Program-made: the position numbers and the translations under genes | Notes under the pieces: model-generated | What the model was told of the DNA's origin: nothing | Databases searched by the model: none | What the model saw: the letters and a program-made list of their open reading frames with translations, nothing else | From: Pseudomaricurvus alcaniphilus | GTDB taxonomy: Bacteria > Pseudomonadota > Gammaproteobacteria > Pseudomonadales > Cellvibrionaceae | Assembly (NCBI RefSeq): GCF_011440395.1 | Contig: NZ_JAAOIX010000004.1 | Location: 124,001-188,000, forward strand | Length of the DNA stretch: 64,000 bases | Direction: 5' to 3' | In this document: piece after piece, positions 9,271-17,166 of the stretch | Position numbering within the stretch: position 1 is the stretch's first letter | How the letters are laid out: each line of letters opens with the position of its first letter

Positions 9271-9762
9271 CAGGGCATTAGCGTATTTTTATTTTAATGT
9301 CATCGATAAGATTCTGCTTTCCATCCTGTTCCTTTCGAGCAAGAGACTGCCGAGGCCGGCTCACAGCTATGCACTGACGGCTCGGCAGCCTACCGACTGA
9401 AAAGACTACGGACTGAACAAAGTTGTACTCACCAGCCCGTCATCACACCTGGCTCCGATAGGCTCGCCCAGGTATCGGTGAGCGGCGCACATCGGGTGAC
9501 AGCGCTGTTACACCACTGGATTCCGGTACATACCTTAACTCGATGCAACCCGGACATCTGTATCCCTCGCTAACGAATTTGCTTGCCGCTTCAATCTCCA
9601 CGCCCATCGCCACCCATATCGGCCCTAAATTTCGCAGCATGTTGTTTTATCGACTTCTGCAAAAAGCTGTCGTGACGACACCGCCAGCCTGCCCCTCTAC
9701 CTCAATCTACCCCTCTATGTCGGCCTGCCGCTTTATGTCGGTATAGCTGGCGTAAGAAAAAC
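9271..9762. other. Intergenic stretch with no recognised gene
   Basis: About 490 bp after manA. Short open frames exist on both strands but none has a ribosome binding site, domain or protein-like composition I trust. No clear terminator hairpin with a T-run was seen. Its right end merges into the SOS promoter of imuA. Confidence 0.55.
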
Positions 9763-9790
9763 TTGATTGCTTCCGACGCAGCATTAGAAT
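9763..9790 (+). promoter_or_regulatory. Candidate sigma-70 promoter of the imu cassette
   Basis: TTGATT at 9763-9768 and TAGAAT at 9785-9790 are separated by 16 bp. The LexA box at 9800-9815 covers the expected transcription start, which is a standard repression geometry. Box matching is by eye. Confidence 0.55.
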
Positions 9791-9799
9791 AGGATAGTA

Positions 9800-9815
9800 C
9801 TGTATATTTATACAG
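9800..9815. promoter_or_regulatory. LexA-binding site (SOS box)
   Basis: CTGTATATTTATACAG fits the gammaproteobacterial consensus CTGT-N8-ACAG with an all-AT spacer, extended by flanking TA on the left. It lies about 190 bp upstream of imuA, so imuA-imuB-dnaE2 should be DNA-damage inducible, as this cassette is in other bacteria. Confidence 0.92.
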
Positions 9816-9842
9816 CAAAATATCGCTAAAGCTAACTTACTG

Positions 9843-9920
9843 GGGCTAGTAGCACTGGAGCTAGTAGCACCGAAACTAGTAGCACCGAAACTAGTAGCAC
9901 CGGAACTAGTAGCACCGGAA
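9843..9920. repeat. 15-bp tandem repeat, five copies
   Basis: CTAGTAGCAC begins at 9846, 9861, 9876, 9891 and 9906, each followed by a variable CGAAA, CGGAA or TGGAG. It lies in the presumed 5' untranslated region of imuA, between the LexA box and the start codon. Confidence 0.92.
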
Positions 9921-9957
9921 CCAGGCAGATACCTCGTATTTACAGACAGCATTAAGT

Positions 9958-10012
9958 GCCCATGAGAAGTACCCATGACCAGAAGCGCCCATGAGAAGTA
10001 CCCATGAATAGC
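9958..10012 (+). repeat. 29-bp direct duplication around the imuA start
   Basis: GCCCATGAGAAGTACCCATGA occurs at 9958 and again at 9987. The second copy carries the real imuA ATG (10004) and its GAGAAG leader. The first creates a ten-codon frame from the ATG at 9975 whose TGA overlaps the imuA ATG. Confidence 0.85.
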
Positions 10013-10810
10013 AAGCTCGAAGCCCTTCTCAAACTCCCCAACACCTGGCAAGCCTCCAGGGGGCCGCGCCTGCAAGCGGTTATCGCCACCGGCTATCCGC
10101 AACTGGACCAGGCCCTGCACCAGCAGGGCTGGCCGCAGGCGGCCACCACCGAATTGCTGCTGGAGCAGCCGGGGTTTGGCGAGCTGGGTCTGTTGCTGCC
10201 GGGCCTGCTGGCACGCCAGCCACTGGCCCCCTGGCTGGTGATGATCGCGCCGCCCTACCAGCCCTTTGCCCCGGCCCTGGTGCAGGCGGGCATCGACCTG
10301 CAGCGGCTGCTGATTGTGCAGCCGCGCGACAGCAAGGAGCTGCTCTGGTGCGCCAGCCAATGCCTGGCTTCCGGCGCCTGCAGCGCCGTGCTGACCTGGA
10401 GCCTCGACCAGACAATACGGGATCGGGACTTGCGCCGTTTACAGCAGGCGGCCACCGCCGGCAACTGCTGGCACCTGCTGTTTCGCCATCAGCGCGAGCA
10501 ACTGCAGACCTCCCCCTCGGCCCTGCGCATTCACCTCAGGCCCGAGACAGAAGGCCAGCTGCAACTGCAGATTATCAAGCAGCGCGGCGGCTGGGCCGGC
10601 CAGACCCTGATGTTGCGGCCCGCCAGCCAGCCGCTGCCGCAACCCGCCCGGCAACCGCTGTACCACGGGCCGCTGCCCGACAGTGCAGCCCTGGGTTATG
10701 AGCAAACATCAAAGCACGGTCGGGTATCGGGTAACGGGCATGGATTAGATAGCCCGCAGGCAACCCGGCGACAGGCCTCGGTCGCCACGCTGCCCACAGC
10801 ACAGGTCTAG
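10004..10810 (+). CDS. imuA: ImuA, RecA-like subunit of the mutagenic translesion complex
   Basis: The 268-residue protein has the ImuA/SulA-like RecA fold. After MNSKLEALLKLPNTW comes IATGYPQLDQALHQQGWPQAATTELL, then APPYQPFAPALVQAGIDLQRLLIVQP and ELLWCASQCLASGACSAVLTW, all hallmark ImuA segments. It partners ImuB and DnaE2 in SOS-induced error-prone synthesis. The gene stands first in the cassette behind a LexA box. ImuB starts 13 bp downstream. The C-terminal 35 residues (GYEQTSKHGRVSGN onward) look like low-complexity tail. The ATG at 10004 is preceded by GAGAAG. Confidence 0.92.
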   Translation: MNSKLEALLKLPNTWQASRGPRLQAVIATGYPQLDQALHQQGWPQAATTELLLEQPGFGELGLLLPGLLARQPLAPWLVMIAPPYQPFAPALVQAGIDLQRLLIVQPRDSKELLWCASQCLASGACSAVLTWSLDQTIRDRDLRRLQQAATAGNCWHLLFRHQREQLQTSPSALRIHLRPETEGQLQLQIIKQRGGWAGQTLMLRPASQPLPQPARQPLYHGPLPDSAALGYEQTSKHGRVSGNGHGLDSPQATRRQASVATLPTAQV

Positions 10811-10823
10811 GCAGAGGTGTGCT

Positions 10824-12488
10824 GTGCAACTGTTATGGCTCTGCCTGCGTTTTCCCCAACTGCCCCTGGATCAAGCTCCCCTGAATCAACCCTTTCAGGA
10901 GCAACCTTCCCGGAACCGGTTTTCCGCGGCACCCTGCCCTGAAAAGCCATCCCCTGAGGTAGCGTGCCCTGACTCTGACCAGCATGAGTCCCTTGAGCAA
11001 CGCCCCTCAGGCACCGCCACAACCGAACACCGCGACACGGCGCCGCGGGTGGTGGTGGAACGGCAGCGCATCCAGTTCGCCTCTGCCAGTGCCCGCGCCG
11101 CCGGCATTGATATCGGCATGTCACTCAACACCGCCCTGGCGCTGTGCAAGGATCTGCAAGCGCTGCCGCGCAACCGGCAACAGGAAGCCGCCAGCCTGCA
11201 AGCGCTGGCGCACTGGTGCTACCAGTTCACTCCCTGCGTAAGCCTGCGCGCGGCGCAACCGGAGGCTGACCAGGACACGCCCAACGACACCCTCTTGCTG
11301 GAGATCAGTACCTGCCTGCGCCTGTTTCATGGCCTCGACAGCCTGTTGCAGCAGATCAATAGCGGCCTCCAGCAGCAGGGTTACTGCTGTGTCGCCAGCC
11401 TCGGTCACACCCCCCAGGCGGCCTGGCTACTGGGGGCTGTGGCGGACCTCAACCCCCTCACCAGCAACGGCGGGATAAAGCCCGACTGTGCCGAACAGGA
11501 GCTCGACAACGACTTTTTCCTGGCCCGGGTGCGGCAGGTGCCGCTGCCGCTGTTGCCTTTGAGCGACAAGCAGCAGCGGCAATTGCGGCAGGTGGGTTTC
11601 AAGACCCTGGGCGACCTGCTGGACCTGCCCCGCGCCAGCCTGGCCCGACGCTACAGCAAGGCCCTGGCCCGGCAACTGGATAAAATCAGCGGGGCCGAGA
11701 TCGACCTGCAGTACTACATCCAGCCGCACCGGCACTTTTTCAGCGAGCGCCACTACCTCAGCGGCCTCACCAGCGTCGCCATGCTGCAGCACCCGCTGCA
11801 GGAGCTGCTGCAGGAACTGCACCGCTTCCTGCTCGACGGCCAACTGCAATGCCAGGGTTTTAGCTGGCGCTTTTATCACTTTGACAAATCCGCCTCAGAG
11901 CTGGCCATCGAGCTGTCCACAGCCCAGAACCAGTACCAGAACTTTCTCAATTTAAGCCTGTTAAAGCTGCACGGCTTCCGGGTGCATGCGCCTGTCGAAA
12001 CGGTGCAATTACACAGCTCCATGCTGCTGGCCAGCCAGGCCCACAGCCGCCCGCTGTTCAGTGAGCTGGGGCTGCAGGCCCGCCACGATCGCGCGCAACT
12101 GCTGGACACCCTGCACACCCGGCTGGGGCGGGAGCGACTCTATCAACTGGTGTGCCTGGATGAGCACTTGCCGGAGTATCGCCAGGCCATGGTCTCCAGC
12201 GGGATGCCGGCCACCGGGATGCCGGCCACCGGAGTGCCAGCCGCAAGCTCCCCGGGCGGGACACCGCCAGCGTCTCCCCTGCCCCTCTGGTTACTGCCAC
12301 AAGCGCGGCGACTGGGGCCGAATTTGACCCAGCTGGAAATCATCAGCGGTGCCTGCCGGATTGACAGCCACTGGTGGCGCCAGCGCCAGCAGCGCAGCTA
12401 CTTTATCGCCCGCGACCAGCGCGGCAGCCACTGGATTTACTACGATGCCGAGCGCCGGCAGTGGTTCCTGCAGGGGCATTTTGGCTGA
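10824..12488 (+). CDS. imuB: ImuB, catalytically inactive Y-family polymerase homologue
   Basis: The protein has 554 residues from a GTG start 13 bp after imuA. It shows LLWLCLRFPQLPLD at the N-terminus, VVVERQRIQFASASARAAGIDIGMSLNTALALC, LLLEISTCLRLFHG (where active Y-family enzymes carry catalytic acids), a helix-hairpin region QLRQVGFKTLGDLLDLPR, and the typical C-terminal RSYFIARDQRGSHWIYYD. ImuB is the adaptor linking DnaE2 to the sliding clamp. Residues about 18-75 are a proline/glutamine-rich insertion encoded by degenerate 15-bp DNA repeats that splits the N-terminal strand from VVVERQR. A second repeat (GMPAT, residues about 460-474) lies before the C-terminal module. Both are unusual for the family. 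Confidence 0.92.
   Translation: MQLLWLCLRFPQLPLDQAPLNQPFQEQPSRNRFSAAPCPEKPSPEVACPDSDQHESLEQRPSGTATTEHRDTAPRVVVERQRIQFASASARAAGIDIGMSLNTALALCKDLQALPRNRQQEAASLQALAHWCYQFTPCVSLRAAQPEADQDTPNDTLLLEISTCLRLFHGLDSLLQQINSGLQQQGYCCVASLGHTPQAAWLLGAVADLNPLTSNGGIKPDCAEQELDNDFFLARVRQVPLPLLPLSDKQQRQLRQVGFKTLGDLLDLPRASLARRYSKALARQLDKISGAEIDLQYYIQPHRHFFSERHYLSGLTSVAMLQHPLQELLQELHRFLLDGQLQCQGFSWRFYHFDKSASELAIELSTAQNQYQNFLNLSLLKLHGFRVHAPVETVQLHSSMLLASQAHSRPLFSELGLQARHDRAQLLDTLHTRLGRERLYQLVCLDEHLPEYRQAMVSSGMPATGMPATGVPAASSPGGTPPASPLPLWLLPQARRLGPNLTQLEIISGACRIDSHWWRQRQQRSYFIARDQRGSHWIYYDAERRQWFLQGHFG
10860..11010 (+). repeat. Degenerate 15-bp repeats inside imuB
   Basis: CCCTGA followed by nine variable bases recurs (CCCTGAATCA, CCCTGAAAAG, CCCTGAGGTA, CCCTGACTCT), with a period near 15 bp that keeps the reading frame. 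It encodes the N-terminal low-complexity insertion of ImuB. Confidence 0.65.
12201..12245 (+). repeat. 15-bp tandem repeat inside imuB, three copies
   Basis: GGGATGCCGGCCACC at 12201 and 12216 are identical, and GGAGTGCCAGCCGCA at 12231 is a diverged third copy. In frame they encode GMPAT-GMPAT-GVPAA. Perfect identity of two copies suggests recent expansion. Confidence 0.9.
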
Positions 12489-12857
12489 TGCTGGCTGTGC
12501 TGCCGAACCACCTGCCGCCAGGCATATAACTGCTGTGCCGACGACTGCGGTAAGGAGGAGTGAACTGCAAGTGAAGACGACTGACGTGGCGGTGATTGCG
12601 GCACTGCCCCCTGACTCGCAAGTAAATAGGACTGAGCTGCCAATGATTGTTGTACGGACCCGTGACCCGCAAATGGAAACGACTGACGTGGCGGTGATTG
12701 CGGCACTACCCCCTGACTCGCAAGTGAATACGACTGAGCTGCCAATGACTGTTGTACTGACGCGTGACCTGCCAATGATTGACCTGCCTGTAGTTAAGGT
12801 AATGGTTGCTGCAATGGTTACCGCACAACAGATGGACATGCGAGCGCCTGCCTGACC
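12489..12857. other. imuB-dnaE2 spacer filled by repeats
   Basis: The 369-bp gap separates two genes that are usually adjacent. It is mostly repeat DNA (12573-12776). A plus-strand frame beginning inside imuB at 12349 stays open through it and stops three bases before the dnaE2 ATG. I do not call this a gene because its first part is a shadow of imuB and it has no recognisable domain. Confidence 0.6.
12573..12776. repeat. Two tandem copies of a 102-bp unit
   Basis: ACGACTGACGTGGCGGTGAT occurs at 12577 and 12679, and the following GCACTGCCCCCTGACTCGCA, CTGAGCTGCCAATGA and GACCCGTGAC-type blocks recur with the same spacing. The unit is 34 codons long, so it does not shift frames. The copies differ at about ten positions. 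Within each unit a looser CTGA-based repetition is visible. Confidence 0.9.
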
Positions 12858-15800
12858 ATGTTCGCCGAACTGCACTGCCTCAGCAACTTCACCTTCCTGC
12901 GCGGCGCCTCTCGCCCGGAGGAGCTGGTTGCCCGCGCCCGGGAGCTGGGCTACGCCGCCATCGCCATTACCGACGAGTGCTCCCTTGCCGGCGTGGTCAA
13001 GGCCCACGTCGCCGCCAGGGAGCTGGGCATCAAGCTGATTATCGGCAGCGAGTTCCGGCTCGACGATGAACTCGGCCAGCAGCCGAAATCCTGCCAGCTG
13101 CTGTTGCTGGCCCCCAGCCGCAAGGCCTACAGCGAACTGTCCCTGCTGATTACCAAGGGCCGCCGCCGCAGCCCCAAGGGACAGTACCAGCTCAGCCTCA
13201 AGGACCTGCAATTTGGCACCCGCCACTGCCTCGCCATCTGGCTGCCGCCCAGGATCGCCGGGCAAACCGGGCAAACCGGACAAACAGCCTTGAGCCCGGA
13301 GACAGCCTTGAGCGAGGAAGCAGCCTTGAGCGAAAAATCAGCCCTGAGCCAAGAATCAGCCTTGAGCGAAAAATCAGCCCTGAGCCAAGAATCAGCCTTG
13401 AGCGAAAAATCAGCCCTGAGCCAAGAAGCAGCCTTGAGCAAAAAAACAGCCCCGAACCAAGCAGCAGCCCTGTGCCAGCAACAAGCCCAAACCCTGCAGC
13501 AGTATTTCAAACAGCGCCTGTGGCTGGGAGTGGAACTGCTGCAGGAGGGTTCAGATCGCGACCACTACCAGCACTGCTATCAACTGGCCCAGGCCCACAA
13601 GATCTCCATGCTGGCCTGCAACGATGTGCACATGCACGAGCGCCAGCGCCAGGCCCTGCAGGATACCCTCAGCGCCATCCGCCACAACACCAGCATCGAA
13701 CAGCTGGGGCGGCGGCGCTACTGTAACGGTGAACGCCACTTGCGCAGTATCGAGCAGTTGCAGCGCATCTACCCCCAGGCCCTGCTGGAAGAGACCCTGC
13801 ACCTCGCCGACCTGTGCCGCTTCTCCCTCGACGAACTGAGCCACGACTACCCGGAAGAACTGGTCCCCAGCGGCAAGAGCGCCGGCCAGCATTTGCGCGA
13901 ACTGAGCCTGCAGGGCGCCGAGCGGCGCTGGCCCAACGGCACCCCGCCCAAAGTCATGCAGCAATTGCAGCGCGAACTGGAGGTCATTGCCGAGCTGCGT
14001 TACGAGCACTACTTCCTCACCGTCGAGGACATTGTGCGCTTTGCCCGCCAGCAGAATATCCTCTGCCAGGGGCGCGGCTCGGCCGCCAACTCAGTGGTGT
14101 GTTACTGCCTCTTTATCACCGAGGTGGACCCGTCCCAAAGCGCGCTGCTGTTCGAGCGCTTTATCTCCAAAGAGCGCAACGAGCCGCCGGACATCGACGT
14201 GGATTTTGAGCACGAGCGACGCGAGGAGGTGATCCAGTACATCTACCGCAAGTACTCCCGCCAGCGCGCCGCCCTCACCGCCACGGTCATCACCTATCGT
14301 CCCCGCAGTGCCATCCGCGACGTCGGCAAGGCGCTGGGCTTTGACCCGCTACTGGTGGCCCAGCTGGCCAAGGACATCGCCTGGTGGGAGCGGCGCGACC
14401 AGCTCGATGAACACTTGCAGCGCCACGGCATTGCCAGCGACAGCCCCATGACCCACCACTTTATGCAGCTGGTGCAAGAGATACTCGGTTTTCCCCGCCA
14501 CCTGTCCCAGCACGTCGGCGGCTTTCTTATCACCCGCACCCCCATCAGCAACCTGGTGCCCGTGGAAAATGCGGCCATGGCCGAACGCACCATTATCCAG
14601 TGGGACAAGGTGGACATCGAAGCCCTGAAACTGCTGAAAGTGGATGTGCTGGCGCTGGGTATGCTGACCGCCATTCGCAAGAGCCTGGCGCTGATCAACA
14701 GCTACCAGTCGCCGCCGGTGAGTCTGGCCAATATGCCGCGGGAGAATCCGCAAACCTACGCCATGCTCTGTCGCGGCGACAGCGTCGGGGTCTTCCAGGT
14801 GGAGTCCCGCGCCCAAATGGCGATGCTGCCGCGCCTGCAGCCGCGCTGCTATTACGACCTGGTGATCCAGGTGGCCATTGTCCGGCCGGGGCCTATCCAG
14901 GGGGATATGGTGCACCCCTACCTGAAACGGCGCAGCGGTGAGGAGCCGGTCAGCTACCCCAATGAGCTGGTCAGGGAAGTTTTGCAGCGCACCCTGGGGG
15001 TACCGATCTTCCAGGAACAGGTGATCAAGCTGGCGATGGTGGCCGCCGGTTTCAGCGGCGGCGAAGCCGACCAGTTGCGCCGGGCCATGGCCAGCTGGGG
15101 CCGCAACGGCAACCTGCTGGGTTTTCAGCAGCGGCTGTTGGAGGGCATGCGGGCGCGGGGCCACAGCCAGGAGTTTGCCGAGCGCCTGTTCCGGCAGATG
15201 CAGGGCTTCGGCGAATACGGTTTTCCCGAGTCCCACGCCGCCAGCTTCGCGCTGCTGGTGTACAGCTCCGCCTGGCTCAAATGCCACTATCCGGCCGCCT
15301 TTTACTGCGGCCTCCTCAACAGCCTGCCCATGGGCTTCTATTCACCCGCACAACTGGTGCAGGATGCCCGCCGCCACCGCATTGAAGTGCGCCCCATCGA
15401 CATCTTTCACAGCCACTGGGACCACAGCCTGGAGTTGCGCGACGATGATGTGCTGCTGGAACAGCAGCCGGCCCTGCGCCTGGGCTTGCGCCTGGTCAAA
15501 GGCTTTAACCGCGCCGCCGCCGAGCGCATCGTCCACTGGCGCCAGCAGCCGCACAGCCAGCTCGGCAGCCTCAGCGACCTGGGCCGCGGCGCCCGCCTCA
15601 AGTCGCAGGAACTGGAGTGCCTGGCCGCGGCCAACGCCCTCGGCTACCTGAGCAAGGACCGGCACAGCGCCCACTGGCAGGTACAGGCATTGACCGAGCA
15701 CACGCCGCTGCTGGCAGCCGCCGACACACCGCAGGAGGAGGAGATTCAATTGCCGCCCTCATCGGCGGCGGAGACCACCATCGAGGACTATCGCCACACC

Positions 15801-16181
15801 AGCCTCAGCCTCAACCAGCACCCCATGAGCCTGCTGCGCCAGCAATATCCCTTTAACCGCTGCCTGCGCGCGGCGGATTTGTACGGAGTGCCGCACGGCC
15901 GCTTTGTGCGCCTGGCCGGAGTGGTCACCGGTCGCCAGCGTCCGGGCACCGCCAGCGGGGTCCTGTTTATGACTCTCGAAGACGAGACCGGCAACAGCAA
16001 TGTGGTGATCTGGCAAAACCTGCAGCAGCGCTGCCGCCAGGCGGTGTTGAAAAGCCGCATCGCGCTGGTCAAGGGCATCCTCGAGCGGCGCGACAATGTG
16101 ATCCACGTCATCGCCGGCGACATCCAGGACTACAGCGATCAGCTGCCCGGCTTTGGAGTGAAATCCCGGGATTTTCATTGA
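12858..16181 (+). CDS. dnaE2: DnaE2, error-prone DNA polymerase III alpha
   Basis: The 1107-residue product has an N-terminal PHP domain (ELHCLSNFTFLRGASRPEELV, then AIAITDECSLAGVVKAH), the C-family polymerase core with catalytic PDIDVDF at residues 444-450, GRGSAANSVVCYCL upstream of it, and a C-terminal OB-fold (GVVTGRQRPGTASGVLFMTLEDE). It performs SOS-induced translesion synthesis with ImuA and ImuB. Residues 144-209 are eleven tandem hexapeptides of ALSEKS/ALSQES type, preceded by GQTGQTGQT, inserted after the PHP segment GTRHCLAIWLPPR. Conserved sequence resumes at YFKQRLWLGVELLQEG. The last codons also belong to an 18-bp repeat that runs past the stop. Confidence 0.96.
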   Translation: MFAELHCLSNFTFLRGASRPEELVARARELGYAAIAITDECSLAGVVKAHVAARELGIKLIIGSEFRLDDELGQQPKSCQLLLLAPSRKAYSELSLLITKGRRRSPKGQYQLSLKDLQFGTRHCLAIWLPPRIAGQTGQTGQTALSPETALSEEAALSEKSALSQESALSEKSALSQESALSEKSALSQEAALSKKTAPNQAAALCQQQAQTLQQYFKQRLWLGVELLQEGSDRDHYQHCYQLAQAHKISMLACNDVHMHERQRQALQDTLSAIRHNTSIEQLGRRRYCNGERHLRSIEQLQRIYPQALLEETLHLADLCRFSLDELSHDYPEELVPSGKSAGQHLRELSLQGAERRWPNGTPPKVMQQLQRELEVIAELRYEHYFLTVEDIVRFARQQNILCQGRGSAANSVVCYCLFITEVDPSQSALLFERFISKERNEPPDIDVDFEHERREEVIQYIYRKYSRQRAALTATVITYRPRSAIRDVGKALGFDPLLVAQLAKDIAWWERRDQLDEHLQRHGIASDSPMTHHFMQLVQEILGFPRHLSQHVGGFLITRTPISNLVPVENAAMAERTIIQWDKVDIEALKLLKVDVLALGMLTAIRKSLALINSYQSPPVSLANMPRENPQTYAMLCRGDSVGVFQVESRAQMAMLPRLQPRCYYDLVIQVAIVRPGPIQGDMVHPYLKRRSGEEPVSYPNELVREVLQRTLGVPIFQEQVIKLAMVAAGFSGGEADQLRRAMASWGRNGNLLGFQQRLLEGMRARGHSQEFAERLFRQMQGFGEYGFPESHAASFALLVYSSAWLKCHYPAAFYCGLLNSLPMGFYSPAQLVQDARRHRIEVRPIDIFHSHWDHSLELRDDDVLLEQQPALRLGLRLVKGFNRAAAERIVHWRQQPHSQLGSLSDLGRGARLKSQELECLAAANALGYLSKDRHSAHWQVQALTEHTPLLAAADTPQEEEIQLPPSSAAETTIEDYRHTSLSLNQHPMSLLRQQYPFNRCLRAADLYGVPHGRFVRLAGVVTGRQRPGTASGVLFMTLEDETGNSNVVIWQNLQQRCRQAVLKSRIALVKGILERRDNVIHVIAGDIQDYSDQLPGFGVKSRDFH
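13287..13484 (+). repeat. 18-bp tandem array, eleven units, inside dnaE2
   Basis: Units begin at GCC every 18 bases from 13287 and alternate between GCCTTGAGCGAAAAATCA and GCCCTGAGCCAAGAATCA. They encode ALSPET, ALSEEA, ALSEKS, ALSQES (repeated), ALSKKT, APNQAA and ALCQQQ. The central copies are identical in pairs, so the array has expanded in 36-bp steps, while the outer copies have decayed. It is preceded by a 9-bp repeat coding GQT three times. Confidence 0.97.
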
Positions 16182-16216
16182 CCCCGGGACTTTCATTGAC
16201 CCCGGGACTGGCCAAG
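16164..16216 (+). repeat. 18-bp repeat straddling the dnaE2 stop codon
   Basis: Three copies of CCCGGGACTTTCATTGAC-type sequence. The first, with ATTTTCATTG, holds the last codons and stop of dnaE2; the next two are downstream. Expansion therefore involved the coding end of the gene. Confidence 0.85.
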
Positions 16217-16219
16217 ACC

Positions 16220-16420
16220 CCGGAAGTTCGCACTGAGCTGACTTGCACTGAACCGGAAGCTTGCACTGAGCCCCGGTTTTGTACTGAAGCAAAGATTTGT
16301 ACTGAACCGGAAGCTGCAATGAGCCCCGGTTTTGTACTGAAGCAAAGATTTGTACTGAACCGGGAGTTTGCTCTTAACCAAAGACTTGCTCTTAACCAAA
16401 GATTGGCACGAAACCAGGGA
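16220..16420. repeat. Degenerate 15-18 bp repeats downstream of dnaE2
   Basis: GCACTGAGCCCCGGTTTT, GTACTGAAGCAAAGATTT and GTACTGAACCGGAAGCT alternate, and the three-part block recurs about 60 bp later. It ends in two copies of CTCTTAACCAAAGACTTG-like sequence. It fills the convergent gap between dnaE2 and the DUF2058 gene. No terminator is visible. Confidence 0.85.
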
Positions 16421-16446
16421 TATGCACTGGCTCCGGCCACCCGCCC

Positions 16447-16983
16447 CTACCACATCAAATCGTCGGGAATTTCGTAATCGGCGTAGGGATCGTCCTCATC
16501 CGCCACCTGCTGGCTCTTGTTGGCCGACAGAATCACCGCGGCGTCCCGCTCGGCGATCTTGTCCGCCACCGGCATCGGCACCAGCTCGTATTTATCGCCC
16601 AGTTTAACGATCGCCAGCCGGCCGCGGGTCAACAGCCCCTGCACCTCACTGGAGACGTACATCTTCTTGATCTTGCTGCCGTCGGTGAAGTTGTAGGCGA
16701 TATCGCCGCCGCCCTTGCTCTGCAGGTTGGTCTCGATCAACTGCCGGATCTGCGCAGCGATGGCTTTGCGATCGGCTTCGGCCTTGCGCTGGGCGTTCAA
16801 CTCGCGATCCCGAGCTGCCTTCTCTTCCCGGGCCTTTTGCGCCTGCAGCTTGGTCTCATCCACCACCAGCTGGCGCTCGCTCTTCTTCACCTTGGCCACC
16901 TTGCGCTTGTCCTTGCTGGCCTGCTTGGCCTGCTTTTTATCCACCAGCCCGGCTTTTAACAATTGATCCTGTAAAGTGCTCAT
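16447..16983 (-). CDS. yaiL: DUF2058 (YaiL-like) protein
   Basis: The 178-residue protein begins MSTLQDQLLKAGLVDKKQAKQ and continues with a lysine/arginine-rich helical stretch (residues about 20-85), then GGGDIAYNFTDGSKIKKMYVSSEVQGLLTRGRLAIVKLGDKYELVP. This is the DUF2058/YaiL family, annotated as a nucleoprotein or polynucleotide-associated protein, of unclear function and probably cytoplasmic. Length and both halves match the family. It is transcribed towards dnaE2 and stands alone. Confidence 0.88.
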   Translation of the reverse strand: MSTLQDQLLKAGLVDKKQAKQASKDKRKVAKVKKSERQLVVDETKLQAQKAREEKAARDRELNAQRKAEADRKAIAAQIRQLIETNLQSKGGGDIAYNFTDGSKIKKMYVSSEVQGLLTRGRLAIVKLGDKYELVPMPVADKIAERDAAVILSANKSQQVADEDDPYADYEIPDDLMW

Positions 16984-17166
16984 ATCCCACTCTCTGCTTG
17001 CCCTGTTGCGAGGCGGCTATTCTAACAGCATCGATTGCCGCTGCCTAAATGCCATTAGCGCTTCGACTGCACTGGCGCTTCGATCCCATTAGCGAGCATC
17101 TGCATTAGCAGCGATCTGCACTAGAGGGTATCATTGGGGGCTTGAATTAGACGACCCAGAGAGCTC
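16984..17166. repeat. moaC upstream region with short degenerate repeats
   Basis: GCGCTTCGACTGCACTG / GCGCTTCGATCCCATTAGCG and GCATCTGCATTAGCAGCGATCTGCACTAG are loose reiterations of about 15-20 bp. The divergent promoters of the DUF2058 gene and moaC should be here. I see no Moco riboswitch-like structure I could defend. Confidence 0.45.

Noticed and set aside
12291-13283. A minus-strand open frame of 330 codons with internal repeats
   Set aside because: It runs antisense through imuB, the 102-bp repeat and dnaE2. Its protein repeats are only the DNA duplication read backwards.
13287-13484. Possible CRISPR array
   Set aside because: The 18-bp units are contiguous with no unique spacers and are in frame with dnaE2. 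None of the other repeat loci has the repeat-spacer form either.
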